A DNA stretch of 64,000 nucleotides from Rikenellaceae bacterium (lineage in GTDB: Bacteria > Bacteroidota > Bacteroidia > Bacteroidales > Rikenellaceae), in assembly GCA_015060075.1 (NCBI GenBank), contig SUZE01000003.1:60048-124047 (forward strand), written 5' to 3'. Below are positions 53,211 through 62,217 of the stretch, in pieces; within the stretch, counting starts at the first letter, position 1; the number at the start of each line of letters is the position of its first letter. The notes below the pieces were generated by a model. The model was given only the letters and a program-made list of their open reading frames with translations, ran no database searches and was not told where the DNA came from. The position numbers were made by a program, and so were the translations under genes.

Positions 53211-54446
53211 ATGGTACGCATTAAACCATTCAAGGGTATTCGCCCACCAAAGGAGTTGGCGCAGGAGGTTGCTTCACGCCCTTACGATGTGCTGAACTCC
53301 GCAGAGGCAAAGGCAGAGGCAACAGAGCGCTCTCTGCTCCACATCATCAAGCCAGAAATCGACTTTGAGCCTATCGCTGACGAACACTCGCAGGAGGTTT
53401 ACGACAAGGCGGTAGAGAATTTTGCTGCTTGGAGAGCCAAAGGTTGGTTGCAGCAAGATGGCGAGGAGCACTACTACATCTATGCTCAAACAATGGACGG
53501 TCGCACGCAGTATGGTCTTGTAATGTGCTGTCACTTCGAGGATTACCTTTCGGGGGCTATCAAGAAGCACGAACTTACCCGCACCGATAAGGAGGAGGAC
53601 CGAATGCACCACGTTCGCAACCAAAAGGCGAATATCGAGCCTGTATTCTTTGCATATCCCGACCACGAGGATATTGATGCTATCGTCAAGACAGTTATCA
53701 AGTCAGAGCCCGAATACGACTTCATAGCGGAGGACGGCTTTGGTCACACTTTGTGGGTTGTACCAACCGAGTATAACGACCATATAACCACCGTTTTCAG
53801 CACCATTCCGGCACTCTATGTCGCTGATGGTCACCATCGTACCGCTGCGGCTGCGCGAGTAGGTGCCGAGTGCAAGAGCAAAAATCCTAACCATACGGGC
53901 GAGGAGGAGTATTGCTACTTCTTGGCGGTTACATTCCCAGAGTCACATCTGCGAATCATCGACTACAATCGTGTAGTAAAGGATTTGAACGGACTCAGCG
54001 AAGGGGAGTTCCTTGCCGCTTTGGAGGAGGATTTTATCGTTGAAAAACAGGGTAGCGAGATTTATAAGCCTAACGCTCTGCACAACTTCTCGATGTATCT
54101 CGGTGGCGAGTGGTACAGCCTCACTGCAAAGGAAGGTCGCTACAACGATGCAGACCCGATTGGTGTTCTTGATGTAACCATTTTGTCGAATTTGGTACTC
54201 GATAAGTTGCTCGGCATTAAGGATTTGCGCACCTCTAAGCGAATTGATTTCGTAGGTGGTATTCGTGGTTTGGGCGAGTTGCAACACAGAGTTGATTCGG
54301 GCGAAATGAAGGTTGCTTTTGCCCTCTATCCGGTTTCGATGCGTCAGCTTATCGACATTGCCGATACAGGCAATATCATGCCACCGAAGACCACTTGGTT
54401 TGAACCAAAGTTGCGCTCAGGTATAGTAATTCACTCTTTTGAATAA
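53211..54446 (+). CDS. DUF1015 family protein
   Basis: The 411-residue cytosolic protein has the DUF1015 signature IKPFKGIRPP, RPYDVLNSAEA and ALYVADGHHRTAAAARV. It lies 3 bp after serA. The serC-serA-DUF1015 order recurs in Bacteroidetes and hints at a role linked to serine metabolism; archaeal and other DUF1015 members include serine kinase (SbnI-like) enzymes that phosphorylate free serine. That role here is an inference from family and context. Confidence 0.88.
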   Translation: MVRIKPFKGIRPPKELAQEVASRPYDVLNSAEAKAEATERSLLHIIKPEIDFEPIADEHSQEVYDKAVENFAAWRAKGWLQQDGEEHYYIYAQTMDGRTQYGLVMCCHFEDYLSGAIKKHELTRTDKEEDRMHHVRNQKANIEPVFFAYPDHEDIDAIVKTVIKSEPEYDFIAEDGFGHTLWVVPTEYNDHITTVFSTIPALYVADGHHRTAAAARVGAECKSKNPNHTGEEEYCYFLAVTFPESHLRIIDYNRVVKDLNGLSEGEFLAALEEDFIVEKQGSEIYKPNALHNFSMYLGGEWYSLTAKEGRYNDADPIGVLDVTILSNLVLDKLLGIKDLRTSKRIDFVGGIRGLGELQHRVDSGEMKVAFALYPVSMRQLIDIADTGNIMPPKTTWFEPKLRSGIVIHSFE

Positions 54447-54455
54447 CAACAAGTT

Positions 54456-55769
54456 ATGAAACGATTTATGTTACTAATAGCGACAGTGACAATTGCCATG
54501 TCGCTTTTTGCCCAAACTCCAAAACATACAGAGTGGAAGTTCTCCACAAAACGCACTGCTGAATATCTCGAAACGGGGGTATATCCTGCTACGGTAGGAA
54601 ATGGCTCTATCGAGTTTGTCGGCAAAAAGGCTACTACCGCCGTAGGTGTCAGAAAGGGTTATCCGGCAGTCGAAAACAGCCGCAAGGGCGACTATTGGCT
54701 GATGACACTCCCTGTAAAAAACCTTAAAGCAGGAACGGCAATAGACTTGTGGTTGCCATTCCTTGCCGAGCCGAGCGACACGCCTAACGAGTTCGCTTGG
54801 GAGTATCTCGATGGCAAAAAGTGGCAACCAATATACCCTGCCGACAAAAAGGGGGTAAATTGCTACTCGACAACATCGAAGAAGTGGCCTCGTATGCTTT
54901 GGCACTCCATTCGCCTTGCCAATGGTGCAAAATCGGGCGTACAAGTGCGCCTGCGCCAATGCGATAATGGTGTAGCAAAGTGTTCGCTCTACGGTAGCAC
55001 ATCAGGACAAGCACCCAAAGTTGCTATCCTCGATGAGCGCATTCCGAGCGATACCACACGCATATTATTTATAGGTAATAGCTACACCTACTGCAACCTC
55101 TATCCTATGCAGTTGAAGGAGTTGGCGTGGCATGAGGGGCATTACCTCGATTGTACGCTCTACTTTCATGGTGGCTATTCGATGAAGAAGCACCTCGCAG
55201 ACCACATATCGCGCGAAACGGTAGAAGTAGGAGGATTCGAGTACGCTTTCTTGCAAGACCAGAGTATATCATCACTGCGTATCGGTACATCGGCCGACCA
55301 GAATGTAGTGGGAGAGATGGGCAAGATGGTCGCACGAGTTAAGAAGTACAGCCCGAATGCAAAGTGCATCATCGAGATGACGTGGGGGCGCAAAGATGGC
55401 GATAATGCTACCAAGTCGAAGGCTTTGCAGGATATCAAAACGGCTCACCCTGAGTTTTTCGAGAGTTACGATGCGATGCAAAAGGTAATCATCAAAAATA
55501 CTACCGCAATGGCGCAGGAACTCGGCGTTGGACTGTCGCCTGTGGGTGTGGCGTGGGAGATTGTACGCCGAGAACGCCCCGATATCGTATTGTATGTTAA
55601 AGATGGCTCACACCCATCTGATGCAGGCTCTTATCTCGCAGCCGCAGTAGGTTATCTGACGCTCTTTAAGGAGCCTTTCAAGGCCGATACACCTATTCGA
55701 CTCAATCCAGAGGTTGCACGCTACCTGCGCAGTGTAGCCGAAAGGGTAGTCTTAAAAACGGAAAACTAA
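54456..55769 (+). CDS. Secreted SGNH/GDSL hydrolase
   Basis: The 437-residue protein has a signal peptide (to about residue 20, SLFAQ), an N-terminal beta domain (about 25-195), and an SGNH hydrolase domain. Block I reads FIGNSYTYCN, with Ser as nucleophile, and the C-terminal catalytic pair is in DGSHPSDAGSYL. Such two-domain enzymes often deacetylate carbohydrates. The last four codons (KTEN) and the stop lie in a heptamer array. It follows DUF1015 by 9 bp. Confidence 0.85.
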   Translation: MKRFMLLIATVTIAMSLFAQTPKHTEWKFSTKRTAEYLETGVYPATVGNGSIEFVGKKATTAVGVRKGYPAVENSRKGDYWLMTLPVKNLKAGTAIDLWLPFLAEPSDTPNEFAWEYLDGKKWQPIYPADKKGVNCYSTTSKKWPRMLWHSIRLANGAKSGVQVRLRQCDNGVAKCSLYGSTSGQAPKVAILDERIPSDTTRILFIGNSYTYCNLYPMQLKELAWHEGHYLDCTLYFHGGYSMKKHLADHISRETVEVGGFEYAFLQDQSISSLRIGTSADQNVVGEMGKMVARVKKYSPNAKCIIEMTWGRKDGDNATKSKALQDIKTAHPEFFESYDAMQKVIIKNTTAMAQELGVGLSPVGVAWEIVRRERPDIVLYVKDGSHPSDAGSYLAAAVGYLTLFKEPFKADTPIRLNPEVARYLRSVAERVVLKTEN

Positions 55770-55800
55770 AAACGGAAAGCTGAAAACTAAAATAGCTAAT
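55759..55800. repeat. 7-bp tandem array at the SGNH gene end
   Basis: CGGAAAA, CTAAAAA, CGGAAAG, CTGAAAA, CTAAAAT and AGCTAAT are in register and supply the last codons and the stop codon of the SGNH hydrolase. The order of units mirrors the inverted order at 18159-18200. Confidence 0.88.
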
Positions 55801-55810
55801 GACCAACAAG

Positions 55811-55842
55811 AAAAAGTGCGAAAAATTTCGCACTTTTTTTTA
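55811..55842 (+). terminator. Terminator after the SGNH hydrolase gene
   Basis: AAAAAGTGCGAAA pairs with TTTCGCACTTTTT, followed by more T. Confidence 0.85.
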
Positions 55843-55871
55843 TTTTGACACAAACTGTCAAAAACACCCCA

Positions 55872-55879
55872 TACCTTTG
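55872..55879 (+). promoter_or_regulatory. -7 box of the small-protein pair
   Basis: TACCTTTG followed by C lies 39 bp upstream of the 51-codon gene. Confidence 0.6.
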
Positions 55880-55918
55880 CATCGTGAAAGAGAAGTAAAA
55901 CCAAACAACAAAGGGACA

Positions 55919-56074
55919 ATGGTAGATGCAATTATCTTAATAGTAAGTTTTATTGTGATGCTTATGGTCGCCATCGGAATAGTCATTGCAATCGGGTATG
56001 CCGCACTATTTTTTATCTGCGCAACCATTGGTGGCATATTGACTTTATCGGACAAATGTAAAACCTTAAAATAG
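55919..56074 (+). CDS. Small membrane protein of unknown function
   Basis: The 51-residue product (start MVDAIILIVSF) is almost entirely one or two hydrophobic helices with a short basic tail. The ATG at 55919 is preferred over the in-frame ATG at 55799, because the latter lies upstream of both a terminator and the -7 box. It precedes a small zinc-ribbon gene by 8 bp. No family recognised. Confidence 0.6.
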   Translation: MVDAIILIVSFIVMLMVAIGIVIAIGYAALFFICATIGGILTLSDKCKTLK

Positions 56075-56082
56075 TATAGATT

Positions 56083-56292
56083 ATGGGAACAGGACACACT
56101 ATCAGATGCAAGCATTGCGGTACCGAGTTTATGCACTTGACCGGCTTGGGATTTATGGGATTTGACTGCGAAGATGGCTTTTGCCACATCGAAACAGAGA
56201 CGGCAATTCGTTGTCCGCAGTGTATGAAGCGACTCAACAACACCGAAGAGGAGTTTAATGAGCAGATAATTGGGAGTCTGCTTTGGGACTAA
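56083..56292 (+). CDS. Small zinc-ribbon protein
   Basis: The 69-residue protein has two Cys pairs typical of a zinc ribbon, CKHCG near 9-13 and CPQC near 44-47, with further Cys and His between them (FDCEDGFCH). It is probably a structural zinc module. It sits 8 bp after the small membrane protein and before dispersed repeat R. Function unknown. Confidence 0.7.
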   Translation: MGTGHTIRCKHCGTEFMHLTGLGFMGFDCEDGFCHIETETAIRCPQCMKRLNNTEEEFNEQIIGSLLWD

Positions 56293-56296
56293 ACAA

Positions 56297-56405
56297 CGGA
56301 AAGCGGAACCGACGCAGCAGAGCGAGAGCAGAGTGTGCTTGCATACTTTGCCGAGCCGCAAGGAGGAAAAGCCTGCGAAGCAGGATTAAAACGGAAAACG
56401 GAAAA
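56297..56405. repeat. Dispersed repeat R, copy 2
   Basis: It runs from CGGAAAGCGGAACC to ATTAAAACGGAAAA with a second CGGAAAA. The right half GGAGGAAAAGCC, a 5-bp hairpin with GAA loop and GGATTAAAACGG match copy 1. The hairpin arms differ from copy 1 by two compensating pair changes. Confidence 0.85.
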
Positions 56406-56460
56406 CTATTTTCAAATCATTTTTTTGCTTGCGATTGCATCAATTTCCGAAAAAAATCAT

Positions 56461-56468
56461 TAACTTTG
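56461..56468 (+). promoter_or_regulatory. -7 box of recA
   Basis: TAACTTTG lies 62 bp upstream of the recA start. No LexA-type box was identified. Confidence 0.5.
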
Positions 56469-56530
56469 AGGAAAGTTTTTCCTTTGGAAAAAAGATAAGA
56501 GAGAAATAAATTATAAAAACTGAATATACT

Positions 56531-57535
56531 ATGAGCGAAGTAACAACACAGAATGCCGAAAAGATGAAGGTCTTGAAGGCGGTAATGGCTAAAATCGAGA
56601 AGGATTTTGGCAAGGGTTCGATTATGCAGATGTCGAGCGAAAATGTTGAGAATGTACCGGTTATCCCGACAGGCTCAATCACTCTCGATGTTGCACTCGG
56701 CGTGGGTGGCTACCCGAAAGGTCGTGTAATCGAGATTTTTGGTCCTGAGTCATCAGGTAAGACAACCCTCGCAATCCACGCAATTGCTGAGGCGCAAAAG
56801 GCTGGCGGTATCGCAGCATTTATCGATGCAGAGCACGCTTTCGACAGCTTCTACGCACAGAAGTTGGGTGTAGATGTCGAAAATCTCCTCGTATCGCAAC
56901 CCGACAATGGCGAGCAGGCACTCGAAATTGCCGATTCGTTGATTCGTTCAAGCGCAATCGATATTATCGTTATCGACTCGGTGGCAGCCCTTACTCCAAA
57001 GGCTGAAATCGAGGGCGAGATGGGCGACTCGAAGATGGGTTTGCAGGCACGATTGATGTCGCAGGCGTTGCGTAAATTGACTGCAAGCATTGCAAAAACA
57101 AAGACCGTCTGTATCTTTATCAACCAGTTGCGTGACAAGATTGGCGTAATCTACGGCAACCCTGAAACCACAACAGGTGGTAATGCATTGAAGTTCTACG
57201 CCAGCGTGCGTATCGATATTCGCCGCACATCGGTTATCAAAGATGGTGACGAGCAGCTCGGAACACGCACTCGTGTAAAGGTTGTGAAGAATAAGGTGGC
57301 ACCTCCGTTCAAGAAGGCAGAGTTTGACATCATGTTCGGTGAGGGTATCTCAAAGATTGGCGAGATTCTTGACTTGGCAGTAGATTACGAGATTATCAAG
57401 AAGTCGGGCTCATGGTTCTCCTACGGCGAGAAGAAGATTGGTCAAGGTCGTGATGCCGTGAAGGAGTTGCTGACCTCGGACAAGGCTTTGTGCGATGAAA
57501 TCGAAGCAAAGTTGCGTGAAGCAATGAAGGCATAA
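56531..57535 (+). CDS. recA: Recombinase RecA
   Basis: RecA forms filaments on single-stranded DNA and drives homologous strand exchange and LexA-type cleavage. The 334-residue protein has Walker [10 protein letters not shown] (71-79), the MAW motif region, Walker [11 protein letters not shown], loop L1 [10 protein letters not shown], and loop L2 within [29 protein letters not shown] sequence. The C-terminal domain is somewhat short and ends in basic residues. A UUCG hairpin follows before rel. Confidence 0.98.
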   Translation: MSEVTTQNAEKMKVLKAVMAKIEKDFGKGSIMQMSSENVENVPVIPTGSITLDVALGVGGYPKGRVIEIFGPESSGKTTLAIHAIAEAQKAGGIAAFIDAEHAFDSFYAQKLGVDVENLLVSQPDNGEQALEIADSLIRSSAIDIIVIDSVAALTPKAEIEGEMGDSKMGLQARLMSQALRKLTASIAKTKTVCIFINQLRDKIGVIYGNPETTTGGNALKFYASVRIDIRRTSVIKDGDEQLGTRTRVKVVKNKVAPPFKKAEFDIMFGEGISKIGEILDLAVDYEIIKKSGSWFSYGEKKIGQGRDAVKELLTSDKALCDEIEAKLREAMKA

Positions 57536-57568
57536 CAGCCTGCTTTACAAAATATTAGCATAATACAG

Positions 57569-57605
57569 CGAGAGTATGGACACTGCTTCGGCAGTGTCGC
57601 TCTCG
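57569..57605 (+). promoter_or_regulatory. UUCG hairpin between recA and rel
   Basis: CGAGAG and CTCTCG enclose GACACTGC-TTCG-GCAGTGTC. The T-run is weak, so it may be a terminator of recA or an RNA-stabilising leader structure of rel. Confidence 0.6.
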
Positions 57606-57631
57606 GTTATCTATTTTAGAGGTATAGGGTT

Positions 57632-59836
57632 ATGAGTAGTTACACAATCGATGACGAGAGAGTAATCAATGAGGCTTGGGAAGAGTTACTCGAATCGTGC
57701 AAAAAGATATGCAAGGGCGAAGATGATTGGAACTTCATCAAGCGTGCATTTTTCCTTGCAAAGGAGGCGCATGCAGGTGTTCGCCGCCGTTCGGGCGAGC
57801 CATATCTTCTCCACCCGATAGCCGTAGCGCAAATCGTTATAAACGAGATTGGCTTGGGCGTAAAGTCGGTTGTTGCAGCCCTTCTGCACGATGTCGTGGA
57901 GGATACTGACTATACTGTTGAAGATATCGAGCATATATTTGGCGCAAAGGTAGCCTCAATGGTTGATGGTCTGACCAAGATGTCAGGCGTGTTCAATGCC
58001 GACACATCGGCACAAGCGGAGTATTTCCGCAAGGTCCTTCTAACCCTCTCCGATGATGTTCGTGTGATTCTCATAAAGATTGCAGACCGACTGCACAATA
58101 TGCGCACACTGCAATATATGCCTCTGAATAAGCAGATTAAGATTACGGGAGAAACCATCTATCTCTTTGCTCCGTTAGCATATCGCCTTGGATTGTATCC
58201 GATAAAGAGCGAATTGGAAGACCTCTGTATGAAATATCGTTTTCCGGAGGAGTACGAGCAGATAAGTGGCATGCTGGCACAAACCGCAGAGAAGCGCCAA
58301 GAGTACATTGACCGCTTCTGCAAGCCGATAATCGAGGTGCTCGACCGCAACAATATCAAGTATGAAATTTCGGGACGAGTAAAGAGTGTCTATTCCATCT
58401 GGACAAAGATGCAACGCAAACAGATTCCTTTCGAGGAGGTCTACGATTTGTTTGCTATCCGCATCGTATTCCAAACGCTGCCATTCCCATCAGAAAAGAC
58501 TCAATGTTGGCAGATATACTCCAATATAACAGATATTTACGCTCCAAAGCAAGACCGCCTACGTGATTGGATTTCGATGCCGAAAGCCAACGGATACGAG
58601 GCATTACACTCAACCGTAATGGGTCCTGACGGTCATTGGGTAGAGGTACAGATTCGCACACAGCGTATGGAGGATATTGCAGAGCGAGGATTTGCGGCGC
58701 ACTGGAAGTACAAGAAGGCTACTCTTTCGCAGAACGATGACGCCTTCGACACCTGGCTCAAAAAGATTCGTGATGCATTGAATAGTCCGACAGAGAGTGC
58801 CGTAGAGTTCCTCGACAACTTCAAATTGTCGCTCTATACATCTGAGATTACGGTATTTACACCAAAGGGAGAGCAACGACAACTCCCAAATGGCGCAACT
58901 GCACTCGACTTTGCGTATGATATTCACACCAAGGTTGGCGACCACGCCATAGGCGCAAAAATTAATCACAAAATCGAGCCGATAACCAAGCCGTTGAAGT
59001 GGGGTGACCAGATTGAGATTATCACCGCCGACAACGCAAAACCAAAGGCTGAGTGGCTCGAAATTGTAACCACAACCAAGGCAAAACAGAAGATTACCGC
59101 CTTCCTGAAACGAGAGCAACAGAATAATATCGAAAATGGTATTGCATTGTTTGAGAGCAAGTTAGCCCAATACAATGTAGCTATGAGTGGCCGTGTTTTG
59201 CGCAAGGCAATACAGGCTTACGGTTGCAAATACAAAGATGAGTTTTATAGCCATGTTGGCGCAGGTATCATCTCGCTCGATAATATCGAAAAAGTCTTGA
59301 AATCCTCTTCTACAAGCAAATTGCTGAAATTCTGGAAGTTGCGACAGGAAGACGATGAAGATATTGAGGTTGCCGATAGTGGCAAACAACAGAGCGATGA
59401 TAGTTTCGTAATTGCTACGTGTTGCAATCCATTACCGGGTGACAATGTAGTAGGATTCCGCGACCCTGCAACCGACAAAATTATGGTTCACAAGGCTACC
59501 TGTGACGAGCTGAATCGCCTTGCATCTCAATATGGCAAAAATATCATCAAGGATAAGATAAAGTGGTCGCAACACAAGACTACGGCATATCTTTCTACTA
59601 TCGAATTACGAGGCATCGACCGTATGGGAATGTTGTCGGACATCACCCATATTGTATTTGACGATTTCAGTATCAATATGCGAGAGATTCACCTGCGTAG
59701 CCACGATGGCATTTTTGAGGGCAAAGTAAGCCTCTATGTACAGAGTGCCGATGCATTATACTCATTGATGGATAAGTTCCGTCACATCAAGGGCTTAGAG
59801 AGCGTTAAACGCATCGAAAACAATGAAATAGAGTAG
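57632..59836 (+). CDS. Bifunctional (p)ppGpp synthetase/hydrolase
   Basis: This Rel/SpoT-family protein of 734 residues makes and degrades the stringent-response alarmones. The N-terminal HD hydrolase domain includes HPIAVAQ and ALLHDVVEDT (His86/Asp87). The synthetase domain has GRVKSVYSIWTKM and DLFAIRIVF, with the synthetase substrate loop MPKANGYEALHSTV. A TGS domain (TVFTPKGEQRQLPNGATALDFAY), a helical/zinc-finger-like region and a C-terminal ACT domain complete it. A small membrane protein gene follows 7 bp later. Confidence 0.95.
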   Translation: MSSYTIDDERVINEAWEELLESCKKICKGEDDWNFIKRAFFLAKEAHAGVRRRSGEPYLLHPIAVAQIVINEIGLGVKSVVAALLHDVVEDTDYTVEDIEHIFGAKVASMVDGLTKMSGVFNADTSAQAEYFRKVLLTLSDDVRVILIKIADRLHNMRTLQYMPLNKQIKITGETIYLFAPLAYRLGLYPIKSELEDLCMKYRFPEEYEQISGMLAQTAEKRQEYIDRFCKPIIEVLDRNNIKYEISGRVKSVYSIWTKMQRKQIPFEEVYDLFAIRIVFQTLPFPSEKTQCWQIYSNITDIYAPKQDRLRDWISMPKANGYEALHSTVMGPDGHWVEVQIRTQRMEDIAERGFAAHWKYKKATLSQNDDAFDTWLKKIRDALNSPTESAVEFLDNFKLSLYTSEITVFTPKGEQRQLPNGATALDFAYDIHTKVGDHAIGAKINHKIEPITKPLKWGDQIEIITADNAKPKAEWLEIVTTTKAKQKITAFLKREQQNNIENGIALFESKLAQYNVAMSGRVLRKAIQAYGCKYKDEFYSHVGAGIISLDNIEKVLKSSSTSKLLKFWKLRQEDDEDIEVADSGKQQSDDSFVIATCCNPLPGDNVVGFRDPATDKIMVHKATCDELNRLASQYGKNIIKDKIKWSQHKTTAYLSTIELRGIDRMGMLSDITHIVFDDFSINMREIHLRSHDGIFEGKVSLYVQSADALYSLMDKFRHIKGLESVKRIENNEIE

Positions 59837-59843
59837 ACTCAAC

Positions 59844-60296
59844 ATGAGCATCGAAGATATTTTATCGGGAGTAGTTGTTGCGATACTGATAGGCATCAGC
59901 ATCATCTCTCGCTATGTGCGGTATAAGGCAAATAGAGAGCGTAAATCAGCCGCAGAACAGCAACGCAATCGAAATAACGAGATGGACATTTTTGACAAAA
60001 TCAGGCTCGAAATAGAGAAAAAAATTGAGGCTTTGGAGCAACACCCCGACTCCTCGGAGGAGATTATAGAGGAGATTTTAAGTATCGAAACTCCCAAACA
60101 AACAGGTAAAAAAGGAAAGCGCAAGAGTCAATCGGATACTACACTTGTCCAGAATGCGACAAATCGAACATTTCAAAAAAATGCTACAACCACAAAAGAA
60201 TCTGATAAAACCGATAAACCTTCACGCAAATTCAACATGCGTGACGCAGTGATATACTCCGAAATTCTCACTCCAAAATTCAAACAAGAGGAGTAA
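59844..60296 (+). CDS. Small membrane-anchored protein downstream of rel
   Basis: The 150-residue protein has one N-terminal membrane helix (about 5-25), a charged coiled-coil stretch (about 50-85), a low-complexity Lys/Ser/Thr linker and a C-terminal motif FNMRDAVIYSEILTPKF. I do not recognise a named family, though similar short ends occur in Bacteroidetes proteins beside rel genes. It is 7 bp after rel and probably co-transcribed. Confidence 0.65.
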   Translation: MSIEDILSGVVVAILIGISIISRYVRYKANRERKSAAEQQRNRNNEMDIFDKIRLEIEKKIEALEQHPDSSEEIIEEILSIETPKQTGKKGKRKSQSDTTLVQNATNRTFQKNATTTKESDKTDKPSRKFNMRDAVIYSEILTPKFKQEE

Positions 60297-60356
60297 AAGA
60301 GGGATAGAGTAGGGGAGAGCTGCTATTAAATCAACAAACAATAATAGATATAGACT

Positions 60357-60743
60357 ATGGCAACTATCTTTTCACGCATTGTAGCCGGAGAGATTCTGAG
60401 TTACAAAGTAGCCGAAAATGAGCGCTACTACGCATTTCTTGACATCAACCCGCTTGCAAAGGGGCATACACTCGTGATTCCCAAACAGGAGGTGGACTAC
60501 TTCTACGACCTCGATGACGATACATTGGAGGGCATGATTCTATTCGCAAAACAAGTTGCACAAAAAATCAAGGCATTTAGCGGCTGCAAGAAGGTTGCAA
60601 CTGTGGTTTTGGGGCTTGAAGTGCCTCATGCGCACATACATCTTATACCTATGAACAGCGAAAAAGATGTAGATTTTACCCGAGAAAAGCTTGTTTTGAC
60701 TCCGGAAGAGTTTTCAGAAATTGCCTCAGCACTGAGAGGGTAG
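60357..60743 (+). CDS. HIT family nucleotide-binding hydrolase
   Basis: The 128-residue protein contains the histidine triad HAHIHL (91-96) and the N-terminal ATIFSRIVAGEI start typical of HIT/HinT-type nucleoside phosphoramidase or AP4A hydrolases. Its length is normal. It lies 60 bp after the rel-linked small gene. A palindrome (60746-60761) and a strong terminator follow. Confidence 0.92.
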   Translation: MATIFSRIVAGEILSYKVAENERYYAFLDINPLAKGHTLVIPKQEVDYFYDLDDDTLEGMILFAKQVAQKIKAFSGCKKVATVVLGLEVPHAHIHLIPMNSEKDVDFTREKLVLTPEEFSEIASALRG

Positions 60744-60745
60744 AG

Positions 60746-60761
60746 GAGTTGTTAACAACTC
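60746..60761. promoter_or_regulatory. 16-bp perfect palindrome
   Basis: GAGTTGTTAACAACTC directly follows the HIT stop codon. It could be a regulator site, possibly for the XRE protein encoded downstream. Confidence 0.5.
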
Positions 60762-60773
60762 TGTAAATAGCTA

Positions 60774-60812
60774 ATATGCAGTATTATACATAATGTTAAT
60801 ACTGCATATTTT
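60774..60812 (+). terminator. Terminator of the rel-HIT group
   Basis: ATATGCAGTATTA and TAATACTGCATAT form a perfect 13-bp stem followed by TTTTA. Confidence 0.85.
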
Positions 60813-61384
60813 ATATATAAATTTAACATAATACATACTATTTCCTTAAAATATCAAAAGGCAGGGTAGTCAGTCAATAAACTCATCTCATTTTTACTGA
60901 ATAATTGTTATATCTCCGCCCATCTTTTAACATTTGTAAACATTTACGCAATATAAATCAGGGCAAATGTTTACTCTCGTAATATTTACACAGTGTTTAC
61001 AACCCTATCCCACATTACATCTGTAATCAAAACAGAACTAATACAATAAGTGCTATTTGTTCACGACCAACGACTGTTCATATATTGATTTTACATGTAT
61101 TTATACATTATAAATCAGCGAGTTACAATATTTATATAAAGTTAATAATATCTACATATAACGGATTAGAGCCCATTCAGCAATATTCAGTCAAATGTAA
61201 GACAACAAGTATGTAATTAACCGCAATATCAACACTTTACGTGATGTTATATTAAGTAATATGTAATATATAAGATTTTAGAGTTTTTAACCAAATTGAA
61301 ACTATTAACATTTGTAACAATTATTAACAGTTATTAACATTTAACATTTGTATATATTCACTTGTTTGTTTTGTAAAATTTATT
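60813..61384. other. AT-rich gene-free region with repeated TTAACA and GTAAACATTT motifs
   Basis: No reading frame here looks coding. GTAAACATTT (60937-60946) and AAATGTTTAC (60965-60974) are inverted. TATTAACA occurs at about 61303, 61322 and 61332, with TTTAACATTTG just after. The stretch is much more AT-rich than its surroundings. It may be an extended regulatory region of the XRE gene or a protein-loading site; no clear DnaA-box cluster is visible. Confidence 0.6.
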
Positions 61385-61392
61385 TATCTTTG
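61385..61392 (+). promoter_or_regulatory. -7 box of the XRE regulator gene
   Basis: TATCTTTG lies 15 bp upstream of the ATG. Confidence 0.65.
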
Positions 61393-61407
61393 TAAAAACT
61401 TTCGGAA

Positions 61408-61824
61408 ATGGAGGAAAAATTGCGTATTTTGATGCAAAGTGAGAATTTAACAGCCAGCAGGCTCGCAGAAATTCTCGAAGTAAAGCCGGCGGCCATATCT
61501 CATATTTTGAGTGGGCGAAATAAACCGAGCTTTGAATTGTTGTGTAAAATCGTAAATCGATTCCCTCAAATCAACCCTTACTGGTTGCTCGGTGATGCGG
61601 AGGAGATGCGCAACACAAATGCGACAATTCCGACAGAGGCAAATCAGGTTCCGACCTCCGGAACTCTCTTTGACCTGTCGGCAGAGAAAAGCGACAATTC
61701 CGACATTTCCCAAAATTCGCAAATCAGCACAACTCCGCAATTTGGTCGCTCGGACATTGAAAAGATTATCATCATCTACCATGACCAGACTTTCGAAGAG
61801 TTACGACCAAGAAAATTAGGGTAG
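61408..61824 (+). CDS. XRE-family transcriptional regulator
   Basis: The 138-residue protein has an N-terminal Cro/C1-type helix-turn-helix (about 5-60: TASRLAEILEVKPAAISHILSG, NKPSFELLCKIVNRFPQINPYWLLG). It then has a polar low-complexity linker rich in Ser, Thr and Gln and a short C-terminal helix. This architecture is common in Bacteroidales and lacks a peptidase or ligand domain. The AT-rich repeats upstream and the palindrome GGGTAGTCCGACTACCC at its 3' end are candidate operators. Targets unknown. Confidence 0.85.
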   Translation: MEEKLRILMQSENLTASRLAEILEVKPAAISHILSGRNKPSFELLCKIVNRFPQINPYWLLGDAEEMRNTNATIPTEANQVPTSGTLFDLSAEKSDNSDISQNSQISTTPQFGRSDIEKIIIIYHDQTFEELRPRKLG

Positions 61825-61835
61825 TCCGACTACCC
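61819..61835. promoter_or_regulatory. Palindrome at the XRE gene 3' end
   Basis: GGGTAGTC and GACTACCC flank a single C and include the stop codon. It is a perfect inverted repeat and could be an operator. Confidence 0.5.
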
Positions 61836-61847
61836 CTATATTTTTGC

Positions 61848-61873
61848 TACCTTATATATAAATAAGGTATTTT
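61848..61873 (+). terminator. Terminator of the XRE gene
   Basis: TACCTTAT and ATAAGGTA pair around an AT loop, followed by TTTTG. Confidence 0.7.
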
Positions 61874-62071
61874 GCTCGTTTTTTCGGCCAAAAATCACGC
61901 ACGATTTCCCAAGCAAATAAAAATATTCGATTCTCAGAGAGTTAAGACATGCCGTTATGACGGCGTATTATTCTGATAATCAGAGGGCAAGCGGTATCAT
62001 TTAACAGATGATTAAACTTTTCCAAATAAGTATAAATCAGCCTGTCGTATCCAAACTTCTCAAATTATTTC

Positions 62072-62079
62072 TATCTTTG
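62072..62079 (+). promoter_or_regulatory. -7 box of the znuA-znuC unit
   Basis: TATCTTTG lies about 139 bp upstream of znuA. The leader has a TTACGC/GCGTAA hairpin near 62161-62177. Between 61874 and 62217 I see no other gene. Confidence 0.55.
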
Positions 62080-62217
62080 TGTTTTGAAATAGCAGGTTAG
62101 GAGTATTTGTTGAACCTAAAATGGAGTACAACATGGCATTGTCCCACTCTCTACCCTCTTTTACGCTTACGGCGTAATATGTATATTATGTTAAATTATA
62201 TTTATAAACAATTGTGT

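Noticed and set aside
60813..61384. Chromosomal origin oriC
   Set aside because: AT-rich with repeats, but no cluster of TTATCCACA-type DnaA boxes and no dnaA, dnaN or similar gene nearby; kept only as a possibility to test.
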